Made by a program: the position numbers and the translations under genes
Notes under the pieces: generated by a model
Databases searched by the model: none
What the model was told of the DNA's origin: nothing
Seen by the model: the letters and a program-made list of their open reading frames with translations, nothing else
Assembly (NCBI RefSeq): GCF_030269365.1
Contig: NZ_BSTF01000001.1
Location: forward strand, 372,001-436,000
DNA from: Lentzea sp. NBRC 102530
Lineage (GTDB): Bacteria > Actinomycetota > Actinomycetes > Mycobacteriales > Pseudonocardiaceae
Reading direction: 5' to 3'
DNA: 64,000 nt
In this document: one piece after another, positions 56,520 to 64,000 of the stretch
Position numbering within the stretch: the first letter of the stretch is position 1
How the letters are laid out: each line of letters opens with the position of its first letter

Positions 56520-59237
56520 ATGACCAGACGCGTCCTGGGCGTATTGGTCGGAATCCTCATCACAGCAACCTTTCTGACACCGACAGCGGCGCAGGCGGCG
56601 GAATGGGTACCCAAGACCCCTCCGCTCGCCACGCCGTGGACCTCGCAGGTGTCCCCGACGAACGCACTGCCCGAGTACCCGCGCCCGCAACTCGTGCGCA
56701 CGGAGTGGCAGAACCTCAACGGCGTCTGGGAGTTCGCGGGCGCCCCCAACCTCAACTCGCCGCCCTTCGGCAGGCCGCTGGCCGAGGGCGTGCTCGTGCC
56801 GTACCCGATCGAATCCGCGCTGTCGGGGATCAAACGGCACGAGGACAACATGTTCTACCGCCGCACCTTCACCGTCCCGGCCGGCTGGAACGGCCGCCAG
56901 GTCAAGCTGAACTTCGGCGCCGTGACCTGGGAAACGCGCGTGTGGGTCAACGGCAGGCAGGTCGGCACGCACACCGGCGGGTTCGACGCGTTCTCGTTCG
57001 ACATCACCTCAGCGCTCAACGGCGGCACCAACGAGATCATCGTCGGTGTCACCTCGACGGTCGACGGCAGCCGCTACCCGATCGGCAAGCAACGCCGGAA
57101 CCCGAGCGGCATCTTCTACACCGCCGCGTCCGGCATCTGGCAGACCGTGTGGCTGGAACCGGTGCGGGCAGCGAACATCACCCGCCTCGACACGACCCCG
57201 AACGTGCCCGCGAGCGCACTCGACCTCGTCGTGCAGGGCACCGCCGGTCAGGCCGTCACCGCGGAAGTCCTGAGCGGCGGCCAGGTCGTCGGCAGGCAGA
57301 CCGGCACGACCGGGACGTCGTTGCGCGTCCCCGTGCCGAACGCCCGGCTGTGGTCGCCCGACGACCCGTTCCTCTACGACCTGCGCGTGACGCTGGGCAG
57401 TGGAGACGCCGTCACCGGTTACTTCGGCATGCGCTCGCTCGGCAAGGCGGTGGTCGGCGGCGTCATGAGGCCGTTGCTCAACGGCAAGTTCGTCTTCCAG
57501 AGCGGCACGCTGGACCAGGGCTACTGGCCCGACGGCATCTACACCGCGCCGACCGACGAGGCGCTGCGGTTCGACCTCGAACGCCAGAAGGCGCTGGGGT
57601 TCAACATGGTCCGCAAGCACATCAAGGTGGAACCGGCGCGCTGGTTCTACCACGCCGACCGGCTCGGCCTGATGGTCTGGCAGGACATGCCGTCCGTCGA
57701 CGCGATCGACGAGGCGCCGAACTCGCACGCCAACTACGAGTCCGAGCTGCGCCGGATGATCGACCAGCTCAAGGGCATCACGTCGATCGTGCAGTGGGTG
57801 CCGTTCAACGAGGGCTGGGGCGAGTACGACGCGGGCCGGATCGTGAACCTGATCCGCTCGATCGACAACACCCGCCTGATCAACCACAACTCGGGGTCCA
57901 ACTGCTGCGTCTCGGACCCCGATCCCGGCAACGGCGACGTGATCGACGACCACCACTACCAGGTCTCCGCCAACACCAGGCAACCCGACGCCAACCGGGT
58001 CGCGATGCTCGGCGAGTTCGGTGGCCTGGGCCGCCGGGTCGTCGGCCACGAGTACCAGCCGGGCGCCGGATTCGCCTACGGCGCTTTGTATCCGGACGAG
58101 GCGTCGCTGACCAAACGCTACGAGGAGGTCATCAAACAGGTCCAGCGGCTGATCCACACCCGCGGGTTGTCCGCGATGGTCTACACCGAGCCGTACGACG
58201 TGGAGAACGAGGTCAACGGCTTCTACACCTACGACCGGCGCGTGCTGAAGATGACCGAGTCGCGCGTGCGGGCGGTGAACCTCGGCGTGCTCGCGGTCGC
58301 CCGCGGTACCGCCGTGAGCCCGGACGACGTGGTGTCGTTGCGCGTCACCACTTCCGGCTACACCGACCGCTACCTGCGACACCAGTCCTCGCTGGCCCGC
58401 ACGGACGTGATCGGCACCGATCTGGGCCGGTTGGACGCCACGTTCAACCTCCGTCCCGGCCTGGCCGACGCGGCCTGCTTCTCGTTCGAGTCGCGGAACT
58501 TCCCCGGCCAGTTCCTCCGGCACAGCAACGGACGCATCCGCCTCGACGTGAACAACGGCTCGATCGCGGCCGACGCCACGTTCTGCGCCCGCGAGGGGTC
58601 CGGCGGCACCGCGCTGGAGTCGTTCAACGTGCGCGGCTCCTTCGTGAGGCACTACAACGAGGGCGTCTACCTGGCACGATCCGGCGGCCCGAACCCCTGG
58701 GACAGCGCCGGTTCCTTCGCCGCGGACACCACGTGGGCGGTCGGCACCGGCCTGTGGCGCAGCGGCGCGGACCTGCCGCTGGACCAGGCCCGTTCGTTCC
58801 GCGTGACCACCCCGGGCTTCACGGACCGCTACCTGCGGCACCGGGAGTCCTTGGCTCGCACCGACGTCGTGACCAGCACCTCGGACGCCCTGACCAAGGC
58901 GGACGCGACGTTCGTCGTCCGGCGCGGACTCGCCGAGCCCACCTGCTACTCGTTCGAGTCCCGCAACATCCCCGGCCAGTTCCTGCGGCACGCGGACTTC
59001 CGCGTCCGGCTCGGCACCAACGACAACACCGACCTGTTCCGCCGCGACGCGACGTTCTGCGCGCAGCAGGGCAGCGGCGGCGTGCGGCTGGAGTCGATCA
59101 ACGAGCTCGGCACCAGCATCAGGCACTACGCGGAGGAGGTCTGGGTCGCCTCGAACGGCGGCGCGCACACGTACGACAACCCTGCCTCGTACAACCAGGA
59201 CGTGAGCTGGGCCGTGAGCTCACCCTGGGCGCCCTAG
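56520..59237 (+). CDS. Secreted GH2 glycosidase with two AbfB/CBM42 domains
   Basis: 905 residues. Sec signal ending AQA (~27). GH2 jelly-roll, immunoglobulin-like and barrel domains (~45-590), with acid/base E431 in PFNEGWG and nucleophile E499 in LGEFGGLG; the group covers beta-galactosidases, glucuronidases and related. Two AbfB (CBM42) domains follow, ~601-745 and ~755-905, each with RYLRH...ATF and FESRN.PGQFLRH...RHY. CBM42 binds arabinofuranose side chains. AGGAG precedes the ATG. It is read with the furanose importer, so it likely releases sugars from arabinogalactan- or arabinoxylan-like material; substrate inferred. Confidence 0.9.
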   Translation: MTRRVLGVLVGILITATFLTPTAAQAAEWVPKTPPLATPWTSQVSPTNALPEYPRPQLVRTEWQNLNGVWEFAGAPNLNSPPFGRPLAEGVLVPYPIESALSGIKRHEDNMFYRRTFTVPAGWNGRQVKLNFGAVTWETRVWVNGRQVGTHTGGFDAFSFDITSALNGGTNEIIVGVTSTVDGSRYPIGKQRRNPSGIFYTAASGIWQTVWLEPVRAANITRLDTTPNVPASALDLVVQGTAGQAVTAEVLSGGQVVGRQTGTTGTSLRVPVPNARLWSPDDPFLYDLRVTLGSGDAVTGYFGMRSLGKAVVGGVMRPLLNGKFVFQSGTLDQGYWPDGIYTAPTDEALRFDLERQKALGFNMVRKHIKVEPARWFYHADRLGLMVWQDMPSVDAIDEAPNSHANYESELRRMIDQLKGITSIVQWVPFNEGWGEYDAGRIVNLIRSIDNTRLINHNSGSNCCVSDPDPGNGDVIDDHHYQVSANTRQPDANRVAMLGEFGGLGRRVVGHEYQPGAGFAYGALYPDEASLTKRYEEVIKQVQRLIHTRGLSAMVYTEPYDVENEVNGFYTYDRRVLKMTESRVRAVNLGVLAVARGTAVSPDDVVSLRVTTSGYTDRYLRHQSSLARTDVIGTDLGRLDATFNLRPGLADAACFSFESRNFPGQFLRHSNGRIRLDVNNGSIAADATFCAREGSGGTALESFNVRGSFVRHYNEGVYLARSGGPNPWDSAGSFAADTTWAVGTGLWRSGADLPLDQARSFRVTTPGFTDRYLRHRESLARTDVVTSTSDALTKADATFVVRRGLAEPTCYSFESRNIPGQFLRHADFRVRLGTNDNTDLFRRDATFCAQQGSGGVRLESINELGTSIRHYAEEVWVASNGGAHTYDNPASYNQDVSWAVSSPWAP

Positions 59238-59246
59238 GAGACAACC

Positions 59247-60320
59247 ATGTTGCTACGCATAGCTTCCGTGTCCGCGATCGTGCTGAGCACGATCACCATC
59301 CCTGCCGTGGCGGCGTCCGCTGACGTCGTCGACGCGATGAGCCGCGACTTCGGCATCACCCAGGCCGAAGCGCTGAACCGCGTCCGTGCCGAGAAGGTGG
59401 CCCTGAAGATCGCCCCGGCCGCCGAACAGGCCGCCGCCAGCGCGTACGGCGGCAGCTGGTACGCCGACGGCAAGCTGCAGGTCGCCGTCACCGACCCAGC
59501 CCGAGTCGACGCCGTCCGCGCCACCGGCGCCCAGCCGGTGCTGCGAACGAAGTCCCTGGCTTCGCTGAACGCGGTGAAGTCGCGCATCGACGGACTGTCC
59601 AAGGCCGGGGCCGTACCGGAGGGCGTCGCCGGGTGGCGGGTCGACGTCCAGCGCGGCGCCGTCGTCGTAGACGCCCAGCCGGGTACCGATGTTTCTTCGT
59701 TGCCCAAGGATGTCGTCGTCAACACCGCCGGCGTGCAGAAGCCGCAGACGTACGCGGCCGGCACGGTCGGCGGCGATCCGTTCTACACCGGCAACGTGCG
59801 CTGCTCCATCGGCTTCTCGGTGCACGGCGGCTACGTCACCGCAGGCCACTGCAACGTCGGCGCCTGGAACGTCTACGGGTGGGACCGCTCCTGGCAGGGC
59901 GAGTTCGTGGGCTCGTCGTTCCCCGGCAACGACCACGGCTGGGTACGCACGGGCGGGGGCTGGTGGAACGTGCCCGTCGTGCTCGGCTGGGGCCAGACCA
60001 GCGACGCCCTGGTGCGCGGCTCGTGGGAGGCCCCGCCCGGCACGTCCGTGTGCCGCTCGGGCTCGACCACGCACTGGCACTGCGGCGTCATCCAGGGCCG
60101 CAACGAGACCGTGAACTACCAGCAGGGCGCGGTCTACGAGATGGTCGGCACGTCCGTGTGCGCCGAGGGCGGCGACTCCGGTGGCTCGTTCATCACCGGT
60201 GACCAGGCCCAAGGCGTGACGTCCGGCGGGTACGGCAACTGCTCCAGCGGCGGCCGCACGTGGTTCCAGCCGGTCAACGAAATCCTGCGCACGTACGGGT
60301 TGACGCTCCTGACCGCCTGA
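59247..60320 (+). CDS. Secreted S1 serine protease (streptogrisin / alpha-lytic type) with propeptide
   Basis: 357 residues. Signal peptide ending AASA (~25), an alpha-lytic propeptide-type region (~27-165: MSRDFGITQAEALNRV), then a chymotrypsin-fold protease with His201 (TAGHC), Asp229 (GNDHGW) and Ser311 (GGDSGGS). Cysteines near the active site suggest two disulfides. It begins 9 bases after the GH2 stop with AGGAG upstream, so it is the last gene of the LacI-controlled operon. Confidence 0.92.
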   Translation: MLLRIASVSAIVLSTITIPAVAASADVVDAMSRDFGITQAEALNRVRAEKVALKIAPAAEQAAASAYGGSWYADGKLQVAVTDPARVDAVRATGAQPVLRTKSLASLNAVKSRIDGLSKAGAVPEGVAGWRVDVQRGAVVVDAQPGTDVSSLPKDVVVNTAGVQKPQTYAAGTVGGDPFYTGNVRCSIGFSVHGGYVTAGHCNVGAWNVYGWDRSWQGEFVGSSFPGNDHGWVRTGGGWWNVPVVLGWGQTSDALVRGSWEAPPGTSVCRSGSTTHWHCGVIQGRNETVNYQQGAVYEMVGTSVCAEGGDSGGSFITGDQAQGVTSGGYGNCSSGGRTWFQPVNEILRTYGLTLLTA

Positions 60321-60331
60321 CCTGGGTTCCG

Positions 60332-60371
60332 CCGGGACGCGAACGCGCATTTCCGCACGTCCGCGTCCCGG
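60332..60371 (+). terminator. Terminator-like hairpin of the importer operon
   Basis: CCGGGACGCG (60332-60341) pairs perfectly with CGCGTCCCGG (60362-60371) around a 20-base loop, 12 bases past the protease stop. No U-tract, as is common in high-GC organisms. Confidence 0.5.
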
Positions 60372-60484
60372 AGGTCGCCTTGCCGGCAGCCGGCTTGGTC
60401 CTGGCAGTACTCGCGAACGGCGCCCCGCTCAATCCCAGCGAGCCCGGCGAGCACTCGGTGCTCTACCGCGCCGAGGCCGGCTGA
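60350..60484 (+). pseudogene. Possible serine hydrolase C-terminal remnant
   Basis: The frame reads ...VEVALPAAGLVLAVLANGAP then LNPSEPGEHSVLYRAEAG and stop. AVLANGAP resembles the late strand of beta-lactamase-fold hydrolases, but no start or catalytic part is present. The rest of 60321-60635 holds the terminator and no gene. Confidence 0.25.
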
Positions 60485-60635
60485 ATCATGGCCACCCGAC
60501 GGGGAGACCACCAGCCAGTAGGGGGTCTCCCTTACCTCTTAGGTCTACCGGCAGGTCAGACCACGGGCCGATGTGCGCGTAGAGCCCGTCCTTGTGAACT
60601 GTCCCCGACTTCTGACGTTCCTCTGGGGAGAGTTC

Positions 60636-61271
60636 ATGTCCTTCCTGACCGATGCCCTCGAAGGCCTGGCCGGCCTGCCGCAACCCGCCGTGCTCGCCGT
60701 GACGGGCGCGTTGACGCTGGCGGAGTGCACGCTCGGCATCGGCTTCCTGGCACCGGGCGAAAGCGCCCTCCTGCTGGCCTCGACGACGGTGACGAGCGCA
60801 CCCAGGTTCCTCGTCATGTGGCTGGTGGTCACGGTGTGCGCGATCGCCGGCGACAGCATCGGCTACTACCTGGGCCGCCGCTACGGCGATCGGTTGCGCG
60901 ACAGCAGGATCGTCCGCAAGGTCGGGCAGCAGCACTGGGACAAGGCGGGTGACCTGCTGCGCCGCCGGGGCGCGTGGGCGGTGTTCGTGGCCAGGTTCAT
61001 GCCGGTCGTGCGGACCCTGGTGCCGGCGTCGGCGGGGGCGTCGAAGCTCGAGTACCGGAGGTTCCTGCCGGCCTCGGTCGCGGGTGCGGCGTGCTGGTCC
61101 GCGTTGCACATCGGCATCGGCGCGACCGCCGGTGCGTCAGCCAAGTACATCGAGTCCGTCTTCAACGGCGCCATGTGGATCGTGCTGGGCGTCGCGCTCG
61201 TGGTCGGTGCGATCGTCGTGCTGCGCCGCCGCAGGAAGACCGCCGTGCCCGAGTTCGAGGAGGTCGGCTGA
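60636..61271 (+). CDS. DedA-family membrane protein
   Basis: 211 residues, about five helices. ALTLAECTLGIGFLAPGESALLLA and FVARFMPVVRTLVPASAGAS (Arg and Pro of the DedA core) are present. Family members move lipids such as undecaprenyl phosphate across the membrane or support envelope stability. ATG 60636 follows GGGGAG by 5 bases; the longer frame from 60573 is unlikely. Confidence 0.88.
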   Translation: MSFLTDALEGLAGLPQPAVLAVTGALTLAECTLGIGFLAPGESALLLASTTVTSAPRFLVMWLVVTVCAIAGDSIGYYLGRRYGDRLRDSRIVRKVGQQHWDKAGDLLRRRGAWAVFVARFMPVVRTLVPASAGASKLEYRRFLPASVAGAACWSALHIGIGATAGASAKYIESVFNGAMWIVLGVALVVGAIVVLRRRRKTAVPEFEEVG

Positions 61272-61424
61272 CTGTCTACGGATCGTCACGCCGCTCTGCC
61301 GATCCACGAGGCACTCCGGATGCCCGAAGCCGCCCTTGCACACCAACGACTCGACGGCATGACCGGCTGAGGGGAAAGCGTTTGCCCATCAGGCTTTGTT
61401 GACACTCCGGCTCTTCGTGTCGAC

Positions 61425-61440
61425 CATACGGTGGCGTATG
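61425..61440 (+). promoter_or_regulatory. Palindrome upstream of small membrane-protein gene
   Basis: CATACG-GTGG-CGTATG, a perfect inverted repeat of the size used by TetR-type regulators. TTGACA lies at 61399-61404, but no well-spaced -10 is clear. Also GGGGAAAGCGTTTGCCC at 61371-61387. Confidence 0.4.
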
Positions 61441-61466
61441 TTCCGGTGGGCGGAGGGGGAAGAGCA

Positions 61467-61895
61467 ATGCCACGTACGTTTCTGCTCGGTTCGTGGGCGT
61501 GGATCGCGACCGGGCTCGGACACCTGGCGCTCATGGGGGTCATGGCGTCGGGGGACGCCGATCCCGCCGCTGAGCGCGCGACCGCGGCGGCCAAGCAGGT
61601 CACGTTCGCGGTCGGAGGGGTGCAACGCTCGCTGTACGAGGTCGACCTGGGGATCAACTTCGTGATGTCCGTGGCGCTGGTCTTCGGCGGGCTGGCCTGC
61701 CTGGTCGTGGCGAAGGCGGGACCGGTGCCGCGGGCGCTCGCGGGGCTCGGGTGCGCCACGTCGCTGGTGCTGCTCGCGGTGGCGCTGGTCCTGCTGCCGT
61801 CGCCGCCGATCCTGCTGTTCGCGGTGGCCGCGCTCGCCTTCGGGCACGCGTTCGCCGTCGTCGGACGACGAGGAGCGGTGGGCGCGGCCGGGTGA
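61467..61895 (+). CDS. Small four-helix membrane protein
   Basis: 142 residues with four hydrophobic helices (FLLGSWAWIATGLGHLALMG, VMSVALVFGGLACLVV, then two more). It resembles small DoxX/LIC-type membrane proteins, but the family is not certain. ATG has GGAGGGGGAAG upstream. No partner gene evident. Confidence 0.6.
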   Translation: MPRTFLLGSWAWIATGLGHLALMGVMASGDADPAAERATAAAKQVTFAVGGVQRSLYEVDLGINFVMSVALVFGGLACLVVAKAGPVPRALAGLGCATSLVLLAVALVLLPSPPILLFAVAALAFGHAFAVVGRRGAVGAAG

Positions 61896-61959
61896 CCATG
61901 ACTGCCGTGCGACCATCTCACTCCGCGCCGGAAGCCAGGCGCGGGACATGGGGGAACAA

Positions 61960-62445
61960 GTGAGAACCAGGTTCGCGGCCGCCTTGACGGCGGTTGTGCT
62001 CATGACCACGACCGCGTGCGGCACGGACGTGCCCGCCGGCCTCGCCGACAAGGTCGAGTCGGGGTGCCCCGGCCTGCTGAAGCCCGAACCGCTCGCGGTC
62101 ATCACCAAGGGCTTCGTGGTGTCGGAGGTGAACACCGTGGACGTCAACGGTTGCCAGGTCTTCGTCTCGACCGGACGCCAGGTGCTCAACGTGGGGCTCG
62201 TCGCCTACGCGAGCCCGGAAGAGTCGGAACGGCTGACGCCGATGCTCTGCGAGAGCGGCGAGTTGGACGCGAACACCAAGTCGTGCGCGGAGGACAAGGC
62301 CGACGGCGGGTACACGGTGCGTGCCACCGCCGGCAAGTGGAGCATCGTGGCGTCGGTGTACGAGGTGCCGGTGAACGATGAAGTGAAGGCGGCGATGCTG
62401 CAGGTCGTCGAGGACCTCAGGGCCTCCGGCAAGACCAGCGGCTAG
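61960..62445 (+). CDS. Putative lipoprotein, unknown
   Basis: 161 residues. Short hydrophobic leader and TTTACGTD, a lipobox-like site (TTAC), then two cysteines likely in a disulfide (GCPGLLKP, NGCQVFVS; also LCES/SCAED). DUF3558-like in style but not assigned. GTG 61960 follows GGGGGA by 5-6 bases; the ATG at 61948 is the alternative. Convergent with the FAD reductase, 4-base overlap. Confidence 0.6.
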   Translation: MRTRFAAALTAVVLMTTTACGTDVPAGLADKVESGCPGLLKPEPLAVITKGFVVSEVNTVDVNGCQVFVSTGRQVLNVGLVAYASPEESERLTPMLCESGELDANTKSCAEDKADGGYTVRATAGKWSIVASVYEVPVNDEVKAAMLQVVEDLRASGKTSG

Positions 62446-63473
62446 TTGAACAGGATCTTCTTCGCCGCGGCCTTGCCCGGTGTCGTGCGCAGCAGGCCGA
62501 ACGCGAGTTCGGCGACGTTCGGGCCGCGCACGAGGGACAGGCCGCGGCGGAGTTGGGAGCGCAGCAGGTAGCGGCGGCGCATGGCCGCGACGTCGTAGTG
62601 CTCCAGCACGTACCTGTTGCCGCTGCGCAGGTAGTCGGACGCGACCTCGGCGGCGAGTTCGGACATCCGCAAGCACGGGTCGAGCCCGCCTGCTGTGAGC
62701 GGTGAGACGGCGCCGGCCGCGTCGCCGACCAGCAGCCCTTGTGGCGACACGATGCGGCGCAGCAGGCCGCCGACCGGGATCGGGCCGCCGCGCCGCTTCA
62801 CCGGGCCGGTCGGCTCCGGGGTGGGGAAGCTGTCGCGGAAGCGTTGCAGGAGTTGGGGGAGCGGTGCGGTGAACCGGTCGGCGCGGCCCGCGAGGCCCAC
62901 GTGCGCGTGCTCGCCGTCGTCGATGACCCAGGCGATGTAGCCGGGGGCGAGCCGAGGGTCGACGACGCAGTGGAACGTCGGCGTGGAGCCGGTTCTCACC
63001 GGGTAGACCTCCTCGATGCCGGTGATCATGCGCCGGTTGACGTCGAGGCCGAGGTTCTTCGCGACCGTGGACCTGGCGCCGTCCGCGCCGATGGTGAAGC
63101 GCGCCTTCGTGGACTTCGCTGGATAGCTGGAGTTCAGGTTGACCTGCGCGCCCGCGCGTTCGGCTTCTTCGACGGCGGTGGTGTAGATGCTCTCCATGTC
63201 GCCGACGCGGAACTCGTCGCGGTCGCTGGTCAGCTCCACCGGATTTTCGCCGGACGGCGGGTAGAGCAGCACGCGCCGGACCGCCGGGCCGAGGTGCGGC
63301 AGGTCGTAGTCGTCGAGTGTGCGGCGGACGAAGATGCCCGTCGTGCGGATGCCCGTCTCGAGGCTCGTCCTGCGTTCGCACACGGCCACGTCCAGCCCTG
63401 ATTCGGCCAGCAGCCGCGCGGTGTTGAGCCCGGCCAGCCCGGCGCCGACGACGAGCACGTCCACGGTGTCCAT
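62442..63473 (-). CDS. FAD-dependent oxidoreductase, geranylgeranyl reductase family
   Basis: 343 residues, shorter than the usual ~400. VDVLVVGAGLAGLNTARLL binds [18 protein letters not shown] is the DG motif; GLLVGDAAGAVSPLTAGGLD is the second. The group includes reductases of prenyl chains and related hydroxylases. No obvious pathway partner nearby. Divergent from the lyase gene at the window end. Confidence 0.82.
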   Translation of the reverse strand: MDTVDVLVVGAGLAGLNTARLLAESGLDVAVCERRTSLETGIRTTGIFVRRTLDDYDLPHLGPAVRRVLLYPPSGENPVELTSDRDEFRVGDMESIYTTAVEEAERAGAQVNLNSSYPAKSTKARFTIGADGARSTVAKNLGLDVNRRMITGIEEVYPVRTGSTPTFHCVVDPRLAPGYIAWVIDDGEHAHVGLAGRADRFTAPLPQLLQRFRDSFPTPEPTGPVKRRGGPIPVGGLLRRIVSPQGLLVGDAAGAVSPLTAGGLDPCLRMSELAAEVASDYLRSGNRYVLEHYDVAAMRRRYLLRSQLRRGLSLVRGPNVAELAFGLLRTTPGKAAAKKILFN

Positions 63474-63637
63474 GCCGCGACGCTAGATCGGATCACCGGA
63501 CCGCTTCGGCTTCGCGGCGACACCTTCACGGGATCTGCACCGTTTCTCCACAGATGTGAGCGCTTGACATGCCGGAGGCGGTTCGCGGAAGGTGTGCACA
63601 CCGCTGCCTCGAATCCCTGGTTCGAGGAGGAACATCG

Positions 63638-64000
63638 ATGGAGTTGTTCAACCGCCGCACCGCGTTGCGAGGCGCTCTCGCCGTCGCGGCCACGCCACTG
63701 GCCGCGGGTGTGGCATCGGCTGAGGCAGGCGCGCCGGCGTTCGTGCAGAAGTGGGCCCCGAACCCCGGCTCGGTGGGGCTGAACGCGTTCGTCGGCATCG
63801 AGGACGACCGCTCGGACTCGCACCCGTCCGCCACGCACATCTTCGCCGAGAGCAACCAGTACCGGTTCGTGATGCACAAGTCCGACCGGGACGGTTCTGA
63901 CCGGCAGCGCAACGAGGTGCGCGCCATCCGGACCGGCAGCACCCGTCACGACATGAAGAAGGGCGAGACCTGGCGCTACAACTACCAGATGTACGTGCCG
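63638..64000 (+). CDS. Tat-exported polysaccharide lyase (heparin lyase I-like), 5' part
   Basis: The first 121 residues; the gene continues past the window. MELFNRRTALRGALAVAATP is a twin-arginine signal with cleavage near ASA. The mature start ...GIEDDRSDSHPSATHIFAES and DRQRNEVRAI fit the Polysacc_lyase (heparin lyase I-like) family, which degrades uronic-acid polymers. GAGGAGG lies 7 bases before ATG. The substrate cannot be told from this part. Confidence 0.75.
   Translation, partial: MELFNRRTALRGALAVAATPLAAGVASAEAGAPAFVQKWAPNPGSVGLNAFVGIEDDRSDSHPSATHIFAESNQYRFVMHKSDRDGSDRQRNEVRAIRTGSTRHDMKKGETWRYNYQMYVP

Noticed and set aside
56603..59323. 906-codon frame overlapping the GH2 gene
   Set aside because: Shifted shadow of GH2; no motif and no start context.

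Overview
The window is high-GC chromosomal DNA of a filamentous actinomycete. GTG and TTG starts are common, there are many Tat and lipoprotein signals, and stop/start overlaps (ATGA/GTGA) are frequent. The mix of exported glycosidases, a LuxR-family LAL regulator, a macrolide-type O-methyltransferase and streptogrisin-like protease suggests Pseudonocardiales (Lentzea/Saccharothrix-like); that placement is inference. About 58 protein genes were found, two of them cut by the window edges. No tRNA, rRNA, CRISPR array, insertion sequence or phage block was seen.

Layout. 1-6.4 kb: phosphatase fragment, membrane metallophosphoesterase, small orphan, PIN-like nuclease, and a very large Tat-exported beta-propeller/amidohydrolase. 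6.4-11 kb: a hydroxyquinol (resorcinol-type) degradation operon with its AraC regulator. 11-12.5 kb: NUDIX and phosphotransferase. 12.5-15.5 kb: first copy of an orphan sugar-binding lipoprotein coupled to a GGDEF-EAL membrane protein. 15.6-20.2 kb: metH behind an S-adenosylhomocysteine riboswitch, and a patatin. 20.3-23.9 kb: two tandem secreted GH8 glucanases sharing a promoter/operator element. 23.9-33.2 kb: HEAT-repeat protein, serine hydrolase plus MerR with a perfect palindromic operator, MycE-like methyltransferase, secreted unknown, LAL regulator, Tat-exported epoxide-hydrolase-like protein. 33.2-37.9 kb: exported amidohydrolase and the second, divergent copy of the binding-protein/GGDEF-EAL pair. 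37.9-50.5 kb: M28 peptidase, a membrane protein with a YbaB-like tail, PepSY protein, small regulators and enzymes, adenosine deaminase, a decayed SGNH hydrolase, AraC, STAS protein, secreted esterase, macro-domain protein. 50.4-60.4 kb: LacI-controlled furanose-type ABC importer run together with a GH2 glycosidase carrying two CBM42/AbfB domains and an S1 protease. 60.6-64 kb: DedA protein, small membrane and lipoproteins, FAD reductase, and the start of an exported polysaccharide lyase.

Themes. Plant or cell-wall polysaccharide breakdown (GH8 x2, GH2-CBM42, lyase) sits with a matching importer and LacI control. Aromatic catabolism is a compact operon. The most unusual feature is the pair of paralogous modules in which an ABC-type binding lipoprotein, with no transporter nearby, is linked to a membrane c-di-GMP enzyme. 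This is the arrangement expected of an extracellular-ligand sensor, comparable in logic to Vibrio NspS-MbaA. Several genes also show a TANNNT box 6-8 bases before an RTG start, pointing to leaderless transcripts.
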